DNA from: Pseudobutyrivibrio sp.
Lineage (GTDB): Bacteria; Bacillota; Clostridia; Lachnospirales; Lachnospiraceae
DNA: 43,797 nt
Direction: 5' to 3'
Assembly: GCA_017934625.1 (NCBI GenBank)
Contig: JAGBJE010000116.1
Span: forward strand, 1 to 43,797
Part shown: positions 32,803 to 39,882 of the stretch, in pieces
How the letters are laid out: each line of letters starts with the position of its first letter
How positions within the stretch are numbered: the first letter of the stretch is position 1
The notes under the pieces: generated by a model
The model's database searches: none
What the model was told of the DNA's origin: nothing
Seen by the model: the letters and a program-made list of their open reading frames with translations, nothing else
Made by a program: the position numbers and the translations under genes

Positions 32803-32919
32803 GGTTTTTGATTTTCATCAGAAAATCAAAAACCGGACATAGACCAATATTTTCAGAATGAAAATATTGCCTGGCAAAGCCAGGTTCAGGTGTGATTTTC
32901 CTTAAGTATCACACCTGAA
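32803..32919. repeat. block of four abutting perfect hairpins
   Basis: Hairpin 1: 14-bp arms 32803-32816/32821-32834. Hairpin 2: 10-bp arms 32845-32854/32860-32869. Hairpin 3: CCTGGC/GCCAGG 32870-32875/32879-32884. Hairpin 4: 12-bp arms 32885-32896/32908-32919. All four stems are perfect, and the last three touch without a spacer. The block lies between the amber-interrupted gene and the WG..LP gene, and overlaps the final codons of the former. It could be a structured intercistronic RNA or a small inserted palindromic element. Confidence 0.85.
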
Positions 32920-33684
32920 GTCATACTTACTTTTTACTAAGTCATTTAGAGAATTAGAATAGCGTCCTTGTTTGTTATAAGAGCTTCCTACACCAGCAGC
33001 ATTCGCAATTGAATTTCCCTTATTCATTAACTGTGAAGCATATGAATTATGGCCAGTGAATAGCGATTTTAGGGCTCCTATATCAGCCTTTTTTAACTGG
33101 TCCACATCTAACGAAAGCTTATTTCCCTTTCCAATATAAATTCCTACTTTGTTAAGAGTTTTCTAGTGTGCAGAAGTTGTTTTTGTCATCCACGCACCAT
33201 TTCGTAAAACGCTTTTAGTGTTGGAATTACCTGCAGCTTCAACAGTACTGTTATAGTCTTCAATAAATGCATTTAAAGCCTTCTCAATATCGGTCCAGTT
33301 ATAATCTGATTTATTTTTTTCTTCTCCTGTTAATTCATCTTTTTCTGTAATTGTTTTCTGTTCCCACAAGGATGCACTCATGAGCCTTTCAGAAGATTTG
33401 GATAAAGCACTTGCTGCTTCAGCCATTGCTGTTAACTTAGCCGAAGAGTCTTTTCCAGCGTTGGCTTTCTGGGCTTTGTCCTGTGCATAATAAGCCTTCA
33501 TTAGCTTTCCGTAAGTTCCACTTTTGATGAGTGAATAGTCGGATAGACTAAATGATCCACTTGAAACTTTAGGCGCTGATGCACTTAACCCATCTAAGAA
33601 ATCATTTGAATAGTTTTGATTGTTCACGTTGTAGTTCTCATCGAAATACTTGTGATTTGATACATAGTCGCTAATCCTTGCCAT
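32902..33684 (-). pseudogene. FliD-like island gene interrupted by an in-frame amber codon
   Basis: The reading frame from ATG 33684 (strong AAGGAGG site) runs 173 codons to TAG at 33163-33165. It then continues in the same frame for 87 codons to TAA at 32902. After the TAG the frame reads KTLNKVGIYIGKGNKLSLDV and DQLKKADIGALKSL, which aligns with the FliD-like protein at 31346-31984, so the continuation is real former coding sequence. The first part includes FIEDYNSTVEAAGNSNTKSV. A truncated 173-residue product may still be made. The 3' end runs into the hairpin block. Confidence 0.75.
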
Positions 33685-33718
33685 AATAATCGACCTCCTT
33701 GTCTATAACCCAATCCTT

Positions 33719-34294
33719 TTAAATACGATAATCAAATGGTATATAATTCACAGGAATCCTCTTTTCCTGTTCAAGTTTTTCTAACTCTTCTTCAGTCAGC
33801 ATCATCTGATTCAACTCATCCTCGGATAGTATCTCTTCTGATGATTGCTGTAAGTCTTCAACCATTTCCTCAGTAACTTCTTCAACTGCATCTGTAAGAT
33901 TATCCATTAATTCGTCAAGCATTCCGTCATTCTCAACGCCAGTTGCTTCTTCAATCATATCTTCACGACGCTCTTCAGGCGTCTTAGGTTCATTCTTTTC
34001 AGCAGCTTCAGCAATCTTTTCTGCGAGTTCCTGAGCCTCATCAAATACATGGAACATTTGAGCATTGTTGTATTCCATTTTTGCTGCTGCAATCTGATCC
34101 TCATATCCATGAAACATAGCAAGCTTTTTGGCGATTTCATCAATTGTGTCCGCTTTCATATTTTTCAGATTTTCTTTTTGCTGCTCAAAGAATGCTATTT
34201 TATTGTCCCTCTCTGCTTGTCTATTTAATCTATCTTGCGTACTTTTTAATCCAAGATTACCTAATAAATCTATGCCCTGTAACTTTATATTCAT
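33719..34294 (-). CDS. coiled-coil acidic island protein
   Basis: A 191-residue, very acidic and helical protein (many Glu/Asp/Met) predicted to be mostly coiled coil from about 20 to 180. It has no signal peptide and no recognised domain. A TTG six bases earlier is possible, but the AGGAGG site fits the ATG at 34294 with 8-base spacing. It is the second gene of the operon, 16 to 35 bases from each neighbour. Confidence 0.6.
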   Translation of the reverse strand: MNIKLQGIDLLGNLGLKSTQDRLNRQAERDNKIAFFEQQKENLKNMKADTIDEIAKKLAMFHGYEDQIAAAKMEYNNAQMFHVFDEAQELAEKIAEAAEKNEPKTPEERREDMIEEATGVENDGMLDELMDNLTDAVEEVTEEMVEDLQQSSEEILSEDELNQMMLTEEELEKLEQEKRIPVNYIPFDYRI

Positions 34295-34316
34295 AGGCAA
34301 ATCCTCCTAGAATGAT

Positions 34317-35072
34317 TTACAACAACTCATCAATATTATTACCAACAGGGTTATCTGGATTAATCTCAACTCCCTCTGGAATTGAGTTGTCTACAGTAGC
34401 TTCATGCGGTTCTTTATTTGAATTAGTTGATTTATCTGCAATTTCATAATTATTATTTTCAGCAGCCTTATCTAATTCTTTATCTGCTCGATTTAATACT
34501 TCTAGCTGATCTGATTCTATATCCCTATTTCTAGATTCAATATCAGCAAGTTGTTCCTGTTTCTTTTCTACATCTTTGCCTCTGGCAGAATCTAGTTTGA
34601 TTTCTGTTTCAAGAATACCTGCTTCGCCTTTCAGATTGGCCTTAACAGCGCCACCTGCTTCCACTTGATTTATAGCACTATCTGCTGATATAAGAGCTTT
34701 CATACTAGTTGTAGAAATGCCTTTTGCAGCTTTAGATGATTTAGCTGTTTGTTTGCCTCCAAGCATATCCTCCATAGACGAACCTTTGCTCTGTCTGTTT
34801 TCTTTCTTCTGCTCAATTTGATGTTGGCGTAATTGATTTTGCAAATCAGTTATTTGCTTTTGAATTTCTTGACGTTTTTTCATTTTTTCATCTATGGACA
34901 TTTCTTTATCTTCGCCAAGAGATTGAAGTTGTTCATGGGCATTATTTATCTGCTCTTGAAGGCTTTTACTATATGAATCCATCTGTTGATTCTGGTTTAT
35001 CTGAAATGTTGTTCTGGATTTATGTAATTCACTTATACTATTCATATTGATATTCATATAAACTGACCCCAT
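34317..35072 (-). CDS. FlxA-like coiled-coil island protein
   Basis: A 251-residue polar protein and first gene of the five-gene operon. Residues about 35-95 form a Gln-rich coiled coil (SLQEQINNAHEQLQSLGEDK, EIQKQITDLQNQLRQHQIEQ), the pattern of the FlxA-like family, named after the E. coli flxA gene transcribed by sigma-28. The rest is low-complexity and helical, ending in an Asn/Pro-rich tail. No signal peptide. A strong AGGAGG site is present. A sigma-28-like box pair and a 21-base repeat lie upstream. Confidence 0.6.
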   Translation of the reverse strand: MGSVYMNINMNSISELHKSRTTFQINQNQQMDSYSKSLQEQINNAHEQLQSLGEDKEMSIDEKMKKRQEIQKQITDLQNQLRQHQIEQKKENRQSKGSSMEDMLGGKQTAKSSKAAKGISTTSMKALISADSAINQVEAGGAVKANLKGEAGILETEIKLDSARGKDVEKKQEQLADIESRNRDIESDQLEVLNRADKELDKAAENNNYEIADKSTNSNKEPHEATVDNSIPEGVEINPDNPVGNNIDELL

Positions 35073-35144
35073 ACGTTAACCCTCCTTGGTATAAATTCGA
35101 AATCCTTTTCTTATAAAAAAGATAGTAGTAGCTTTCTATAATCG

Positions 35145-35170
35145 CTATCGACTATGAATTTTTCAATCTA
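35145..35170 (-). promoter_or_regulatory. possible sigma-28 promoter of the FlxA-like operon
   Basis: Minus strand TAGA (35167-35170), 14 bases, then GTCGATAG (35145-35152), close to TAAA-N15-GCCGATAA. About 75 bases before the ATG. Confidence 0.35.
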
Positions 35171-35180
35171 AACCCATTTG

Positions 35181-35214
35181 ATGTGGACTGCATCTAATAT
35201 GATGTGAATAGCAC
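35181..35214. promoter_or_regulatory. candidate LytTR operator, site 5
   Basis: ATGTGGACTGCAT (35181-35193) and ATGTGAATAGCAC (35202-35214), period 21, directly upstream of the sigma-28-like boxes. The most divergent site. Confidence 0.35.
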
Positions 35215-35245
35215 TAAAAAAGCCTGCTGCATTTCTGCAGCAGGC
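35215..35245 (-). terminator. terminator of the second two-component system
   Basis: GCCTGCTGCA and TGCAGCAGGC (35222-35245) form a perfect 10-bp stem with T6 on the minus strand. Confidence 0.85.
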
Positions 35246-35259
35246 ACCATTCTATATTC

Positions 35260-36648
35260 TTATCCAACAAACATTATGTTGAGCACAAACCATAACCCAT
35301 CATTTTCACTGAATTGCTTAATTTCAATATCACCATTGTATTTTCTGGCAATCTCCCTTATGTTACGTACACCAAATCCATGGCCATCGTCATTCTTTAT
35401 TGAAATAGGAATACCTTCTTCATCAATCTGAGCCTTTTTATCAGACTTATTCTTAATGCTAATAATGTAAACATTTTCTCGTTCAACAGATGTTATCTCT
35501 ACATATGGCTCATTAACACTAAGTGAGGCTTCATAGGCATTTTGTATGGCATTTGTAAGAACCACACACATTTCAAATGGATTAACAGCTACATTACTTG
35601 GATATTTTAAGGATGTCTTTAGTGTTATGCCATTATCAGCAAACCTATCTACAAACTCTGATATTGCAATATCAGTTACGGCATTTCCGGTTTTAGCTGA
35701 TGGAACTATATTCTTATATGTCTCTTCCCAATTACCAAGGTAATCCCTTAGTTCCTGATACTTTTCTGTCTCCAAAAGACCTTTCATTACAGCCATATGA
35801 TTGCCTGTATCATGACGTAAGGCTCTCATCTGTTGATATACAGTCTCAATTTGACCTACATACTTTTTGCTATCTTCGATCTGTTTAGCCAACACACGAT
35901 TAGCATATTCTATTTCCTTGTTAGCCTTTATGCTCTGATAAAAGTAAAGTGTAACACAAAGCGTTAAATAAGCCATTATGCAAAACAGTATGCGATACAT
36001 ATTGCCTGGAATATTAGCCTTGATGCTTCCGTTTTCAATGCCATCAAACCATAGCATATAGTACGAATAAATAATTCGTGTAGCAAGGAAGATGCTTATA
36101 CATGGAATTAATAACATAATCAGTTCCTTCCAAGATAGGTCTTCTTGCTTATTTTTATATGTTTTTAGAAGCAGCTTGATAGAGAAGAAGAGTAGCAATA
36201 AAGCTAATCCATACTCGACAATCGTTGATACAACATATTCAGCTACTATTGCAGGGATGCTTTCTCTAAATAATTTAAAGTTAAAAACAAAATCTCTTTC
36301 ATAAAAACCAAGCTCAGTGAATATTTCCAAGCTTAACCATCTAATGATAAAAAAGCTAACACATAGAAATATTTTCTGCATAAGATTTCTTTTTTCATCT
36401 AAATAGAAAAGAATCACACCAACAAAAAACAATGAAAGAATCGAGATTATCAGTCTTATTCCATTTTGGAAATCAACATGCCTTAGTATACAGTCTGTAA
36501 TCCATTCGAAAACTACTGCATAATAAACTGACTTCATATTTTTTACAAACGGCCTGAGCCAATATATAAATAACACAGAAGTAATTATGCAATATATCTC
36601 GATTACAGTATTCATAAAATAATTAAAGAATGCATCAGACACCATCAT
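35260..36648 (-). CDS. AgrC-like sensor histidine kinase 2 (GHKL ATPase)
   Basis: A 462-residue membrane kinase. Six or so hydrophobic segments fill about residues 10-240, followed by a helical linker. The phospho-acceptor motif is MRALRHDTGNHMAVMKG (about residue 290). The N-box is MCVVLTNAIQNAYEAS and the G-box DGHGFGVRNIREIA. The start could be GTG 36651 (GTGA overlap with the regulator stop) or ATG 36648 or 36645; AGAGGA before them favours an ATG. It is clearly distinct in sequence from kinase 1, so not a recent duplicate. No peptide-processing partner is adjacent. Confidence 0.87.
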   Translation of the reverse strand: MMVSDAFFNYFMNTVIEIYCIITSVLFIYWLRPFVKNMKSVYYAVVFEWITDCILRHVDFQNGIRLIISILSLFFVGVILFYLDEKRNLMQKIFLCVSFFIIRWLSLEIFTELGFYERDFVFNFKLFRESIPAIVAEYVVSTIVEYGLALLLLFFSIKLLLKTYKNKQEDLSWKELIMLLIPCISIFLATRIIYSYYMLWFDGIENGSIKANIPGNMYRILFCIMAYLTLCVTLYFYQSIKANKEIEYANRVLAKQIEDSKKYVGQIETVYQQMRALRHDTGNHMAVMKGLLETEKYQELRDYLGNWEETYKNIVPSAKTGNAVTDIAISEFVDRFADNGITLKTSLKYPSNVAVNPFEMCVVLTNAIQNAYEASLSVNEPYVEITSVERENVYIISIKNKSDKKAQIDEEGIPISIKNDDGHGFGVRNIREIARKYNGDIEIKQFSENDGLWFVLNIMFVG

Positions 36649-37364
36649 CACAATCCTCTTGTATTAAATGATAAATAAGCTCTTACCAAATCTTGATACT
36701 TGCCTCGGGCAACAGGTATTTCTTCGCCAGCCACTTTTACGATTTTGGAATTATAAGATTGAATTGCTGAAAGATTAATCAGATATGCCCTATGAACCCT
36801 AAAAAAATCATTTTCAACAGTATTCTCTAAATCTGTCATTCGTCCATAGTATTCAATCTCATCATTATCCCTCATGTGAAGCACAATTCTACGGTTAAAT
36901 ACCTCAGCAAATGCAATTTCTGATATAGAAACACTTCGTCTTAATCCATTGGCTTTGATTATAAATGACTTATTATCAGGCACTACTGGCGTTACTCTAG
37001 TTTGTCTATGTATTATTTCTTCAACGGCTGCATGCAACACCTCGTTTAACTTATTTTTATCAATGGGTTTAACAAGATAATTAAAAGCTCTCACATCGAA
37101 GGCATTAAAAACATATTCCTCCAAAGCAGTAACAAAGATAATCACTGCATCACTTCCATTAGCGCGGACTTGCTTAGCGAGCTCCATGCCATCAATTCCA
37201 GGCATCTGTATATCTAGAAACAGAATGTCAGGATTATATGCTGCTTCCAACAAGTTCTCAGCAGATTCATAGCATTTAACAATGGCATCTGTAATCTCAT
37301 CAGAAATGCTTTTTGCTATGAAATCTCTTATATATTTTTCATCATCACATATTGCAATTTTCAT
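36648..37364 (-). CDS. LytTR response regulator 2 (AgrA-like)
   Basis: A 238-residue regulator with a receiver domain (about 1-120; CDDE pocket, phospho-Asp in ILFLDIQMPGIDG, Lys in YLVKPIDK). A LytTR domain follows (about 135-235; FFRVHRAYLINLSAIQSY). An upstream GTG (37376) is in frame, but the GGGGGT just before the ATG at 37364 is the likely ribosome site. It is first gene of the pair with kinase 2 and the last island gene before tRNA-Leu. A different 21-base-spaced repeat (TACGA at 37383 and 37404) lies just upstream. Confidence 0.88.
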   Translation of the reverse strand: MKIAICDDEKYIRDFIAKSISDEITDAIVKCYESAENLLEAAYNPDILFLDIQMPGIDGMELAKQVRANGSDAVIIFVTALEEYVFNAFDVRAFNYLVKPIDKNKLNEVLHAAVEEIIHRQTRVTPVVPDNKSFIIKANGLRRSVSISEIAFAEVFNRRIVLHMRDNDEIEYYGRMTDLENTVENDFFRVHRAYLINLSAIQSYNSKIVKVAGEEIPVARGKYQDLVRAYLSFNTRGL

Positions 37365-37380
37365 TTCTACCCCCACTGTA

Positions 37381-37414
37381 TATACGAATATTATAGCTGA
37401 TTTTACGATATATA
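37381..37414. promoter_or_regulatory. candidate operator upstream of regulator 2
   Basis: TATACGAATATTA (37381-37393) and TTTACGATATATA (37402-37414) have period 21, the spacing of LytTR sites, but a different core (TACGA). Confidence 0.3.
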
Positions 37415-37470
37415 TACCTTGCCTATTGCGTGAAACGCAGTTTTTTTGTTGTCAAATGAATGTTTCATAC

Positions 37471-37504
37471 AAAAAAAGTGGCCTAGCAATGCTAGACCAC
37501 TTTT
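37471..37504 (-). terminator. terminator of tRNA-Leu
   Basis: Hairpin 37478-37500 with T7 on the minus strand directly after the tRNA. The 33 bases at 37472-37504 are identical to the GH36 terminator (20661-20693). Confidence 0.75.
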
Positions 37505-37508
37505 TAAC

Positions 37509-37532
37509 TATGCCGGCTGCGGGACTTGAACC
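37509..37532 (-). repeat. attR-like direct repeat inside tRNA-Leu
   Basis: The tRNA 3' portion identical to 24104-24127. An island bringing its own copy would restore an intact tRNA, as seen here. Confidence 0.8.
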
Positions 37533-37594
37533 CGCACGATGTTGCCACCAACAGATTTTGAGTCTGCCTCGTCTGCCAATTCCGACAAGCCGGC
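37511..37594 (-). tRNA. tRNA-Leu (CAA)
   Basis: An 84-base gene with acceptor arms GCCGGCT/AGCCGGC. The anticodon stem GCAGA/TCTGT surrounds the loop CTCAAAA, giving anticodon CAA. It has a long class II variable arm and T-arm GCGGGTTCAAGTCCCGC. The 3' CCA is not encoded. It is the integration target of the proposed island. Confidence 0.95.
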
Positions 37595-37667
37595 GTCCGC
37601 AGACTAGTATACTAAATCTTGTCTGCGTTTTCAATATTATTTTAGGATTATTTTCCCAAAAATTTCT

Positions 37668-38936
37668 TTATTTTAGGATGCCGTCAACAATGCCCAGATT
37701 ATCAAATGTAGCCAGGTAATCTTTGATTGTTTCAGGGCGACGAATGAGCTTAAATGAACCATCTTCCTTAAGTAAAACTTCTGCGCTCTTAAGCTTGCCA
37801 TTGTAATTGTATCCCATTGAATATCCGTGTGCACCTGTGTCATGAATAAATAAGATATCACCATCGTCAATCTTAGGAAGCTGTCTGTCCACTGCAAACT
37901 TATCGCAGTTCTCACATAGGGAACCTGTGATGTCATAAACATGGTCCTCTGGAGCATTTTCCTTGCCAAGAACTGTAACGTGATGGTATGAACCATAAAC
38001 AGCTGGGCGCATCAAATCTACAGCGCAGGCATCAACACCAATGTATTCCTTATAAGTGTGTTTTTCATGGATGGCTGTTGTAACAAGTCCACCATATGGT
38101 CCTGTCATAAATCGTCCCATCTCTGTAAGAATAGCTACATTACCTAATCCTGCTGGAACTAAAATTTCATCAAAAGCCTTGTGAACACCTTCCCCGATAA
38201 CAGCAATATCATTGGCCTTCTGATCTGGGCGATACGCAATACCTACACCGCCTGAAAGATTTACAAATGAAATCTCTATTCCTGTCTTTTCCTTAAGCTC
38301 TACAATAAGCTCAAACAAAGTTCTTGCAAGAGTTGGATAATAATCATTGGTAACAGTGTTTGATACTAAGAATGCATGGATGCCAAATTCCTCAACGCCC
38401 TTACTTTTAAGCACCTGGTAAGCCTCAAAGATTTGTTCCTTGGTCATGCCGTATTTGCTGTCACCCGGGTTATCCATGATTCCGTTAGATAGCTCGTATA
38501 CTCCACCCGGGTTGAATCTACAGCACATCTTTTTAGGAAAATGACCTACTGATTTTTCATAGAAGTCAATATGTGTGAAATCATCAAGATTTACAATAAC
38601 ACCTAAATCATCTGCATACTTAAATTCGCTTGCAGGGGTATCATTAGATGAAAACATAATGTCATCCTTTTTGAAACCAAGCTCGTCGCTTAGAGCAAGC
38701 TCTACATAAGATGCACAGTCAACACCACATCCCTCTTCCTGCAAAATCTTAAGAAGAAAAGGATTTGGATTTGCCTTTACTGCGAAATACTCCTTAAAGC
38801 CCTTATTCCAACTGAAAGCCTTATTAACAGCTCTGGCGTTTTCTCTGATTCCCTTTTCATCATAAATGTTAAAAGGTGTAGGGATAGTCTTTGTGATTTC
38901 TTCGATTTGGTTCTTTGTTACAAATGGGGTTTTCAT
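37668..38936 (-). CDS. lysA: diaminopimelate decarboxylase
   Basis: A 422-residue PLP enzyme of the alanine-racemase-fold decarboxylases that makes L-lysine from meso-diaminopimelate. The PLP lysine is Lys54 in YFAVKANPNP. Further motifs are GVDCASYVEL, the phosphate-binding glycines in NLSGGVG and the active-site cysteine region GSLCENCDKFA (the usual form is CESGD). GYSMGYNYNG near the C-terminus fits the family. Its ATG overlaps the stop of the lytic transglycosylase gene by four bases. Related ornithine or carboxynorspermidine decarboxylases are alternatives, but the motifs favour LysA. Confidence 0.85.
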   Translation of the reverse strand: MKTPFVTKNQIEEITKTIPTPFNIYDEKGIRENARAVNKAFSWNKGFKEYFAVKANPNPFLLKILQEEGCGVDCASYVELALSDELGFKKDDIMFSSNDTPASEFKYADDLGVIVNLDDFTHIDFYEKSVGHFPKKMCCRFNPGGVYELSNGIMDNPGDSKYGMTKEQIFEAYQVLKSKGVEEFGIHAFLVSNTVTNDYYPTLARTLFELIVELKEKTGIEISFVNLSGGVGIAYRPDQKANDIAVIGEGVHKAFDEILVPAGLGNVAILTEMGRFMTGPYGGLVTTAIHEKHTYKEYIGVDACAVDLMRPAVYGSYHHVTVLGKENAPEDHVYDITGSLCENCDKFAVDRQLPKIDDGDILFIHDTGAHGYSMGYNYNGKLKSAEVLLKEDGSFKLIRRPETIKDYLATFDNLGIVDGILK

Positions 38937-39613
38937 AAATAATTCATCTCCGCTAATGTGTTTCTTAGTGCAGCATATTCGTCAGTTTCAGGCATATCCT
39001 TTAGCAGAGTTTTTAAATCAGCTTCAATTTCTGCTTTGGAGGCAGTACGAGAAATATAGTTAGTATAAGGAACGTCTGCGCCTCTTTCCATGATGGCCTT
39101 AACGTTTTTTACATAGCTTAATGTCTCGCCGTATGGTGGAACACCACCGTACATATCAACAGCACTGCTGCCAGCATTATAGGCAGCCAAAGCCTTGTCC
39201 AAGTCGCCATTATATTCCTTCAGCTTCTGAGAGATATAATCGGCACCTGCCATAATATTCTCATACGCGTCGAATGGATGTGTAAGCTTTAGCTCATTTG
39301 CAGTGGCTGGCATTATCTGCATAATGCCCATGGCGCCAGTATTGCTGACAGCATTTGGATTAAATCCAGATTCCTGCTCTGCAATAGCAGTAAGCAAATC
39401 ATAGCTAACACCGTACTTTTGGCTGGCCTCTATAAAGATATCCTTATAAGAGGTGGCTGTTTTGATATTATCTGCTACAGTTTTTTGATTCAATGCCTTT
39501 ACAAATGCCTTGCTAGTTGCATTTGTATTACTAGTAGAAGTTTCCTTACTTGGACCCTCGATTATTTCCTCGTAGGTAACCACTTGATCCATAGATGCTA
39601 CCGAAATTTTCAT
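38933..39613 (-). CDS. lytic transglycosylase (SLT domain) without signal peptide
   Basis: A 226-residue peptidoglycan-cutting enzyme. The SLT domain spans about 58-175 with AIAEQESGFNPNA (catalytic Glu about 81), GAMGIMQIMPATA and ALAAYNAGSSAV. The N-terminal 55 residues are polar with no Sec signal, so export through a flagellar-type or non-classical route, or a cytoplasmic life, must be considered. A TTG at 39619 is in frame, but the GAGGG site fits the ATG at 39613. The gene is translationally coupled to lysA, an odd pairing united only by cell-wall metabolism. Confidence 0.85.
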   Translation of the reverse strand: MKISVASMDQVVTYEEIIEGPSKETSTSNTNATSKAFVKALNQKTVADNIKTATSYKDIFIEASQKYGVSYDLLTAIAEQESGFNPNAVSNTGAMGIMQIMPATANELKLTHPFDAYENIMAGADYISQKLKEYNGDLDKALAAYNAGSSAVDMYGGVPPYGETLSYVKNVKAIMERGADVPYTNYISRTASKAEIEADLKTLLKDMPETDEYAALRNTLAEMNYL

Positions 39614-39692
39614 ACTCAATCCCTCATAAAATGACTGTCAACTCTTGACATCGCTACCCAACTTTGATATGCTTTTTCTTGCTGAATAGCAA

Positions 39693-39764
39693 GCTGGTGT
39701 GGCTCAGAGGTAGAGCACTTCCTTGGTAAGGAAGGGGTCACGGGTTCAATTCCCGTCACCAGCT
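39693..39764 (+). tRNA. tRNA-Thr (GGT)
   Basis: A 72-base gene. Acceptor GCTGGTG/CACCAGC; anticodon stem CTTCC/GGAAG with loop TTGGTAA giving GGT; T-arm ACGGGTTCAATTCCCGT. CCA is not encoded; a T-run follows. Confidence 0.95.
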
Positions 39765-39882
39765 TTTTTTAGTACCTAAAATCACCTTTACACCAACCAT
39801 TTTTATTTGGTTATACTTTAGCATAATAAAGTGCCGATGTAAACTGATTTTGTGCAATTGATTTTATTTTTAGGAGGCAACC

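Noticed and set aside
33163-33165. Amber codon as pyrrolysine
   Set aside because: No pylT/pylS genes or methylamine methyltransferase context are visible; a nonsense mutation is simpler.
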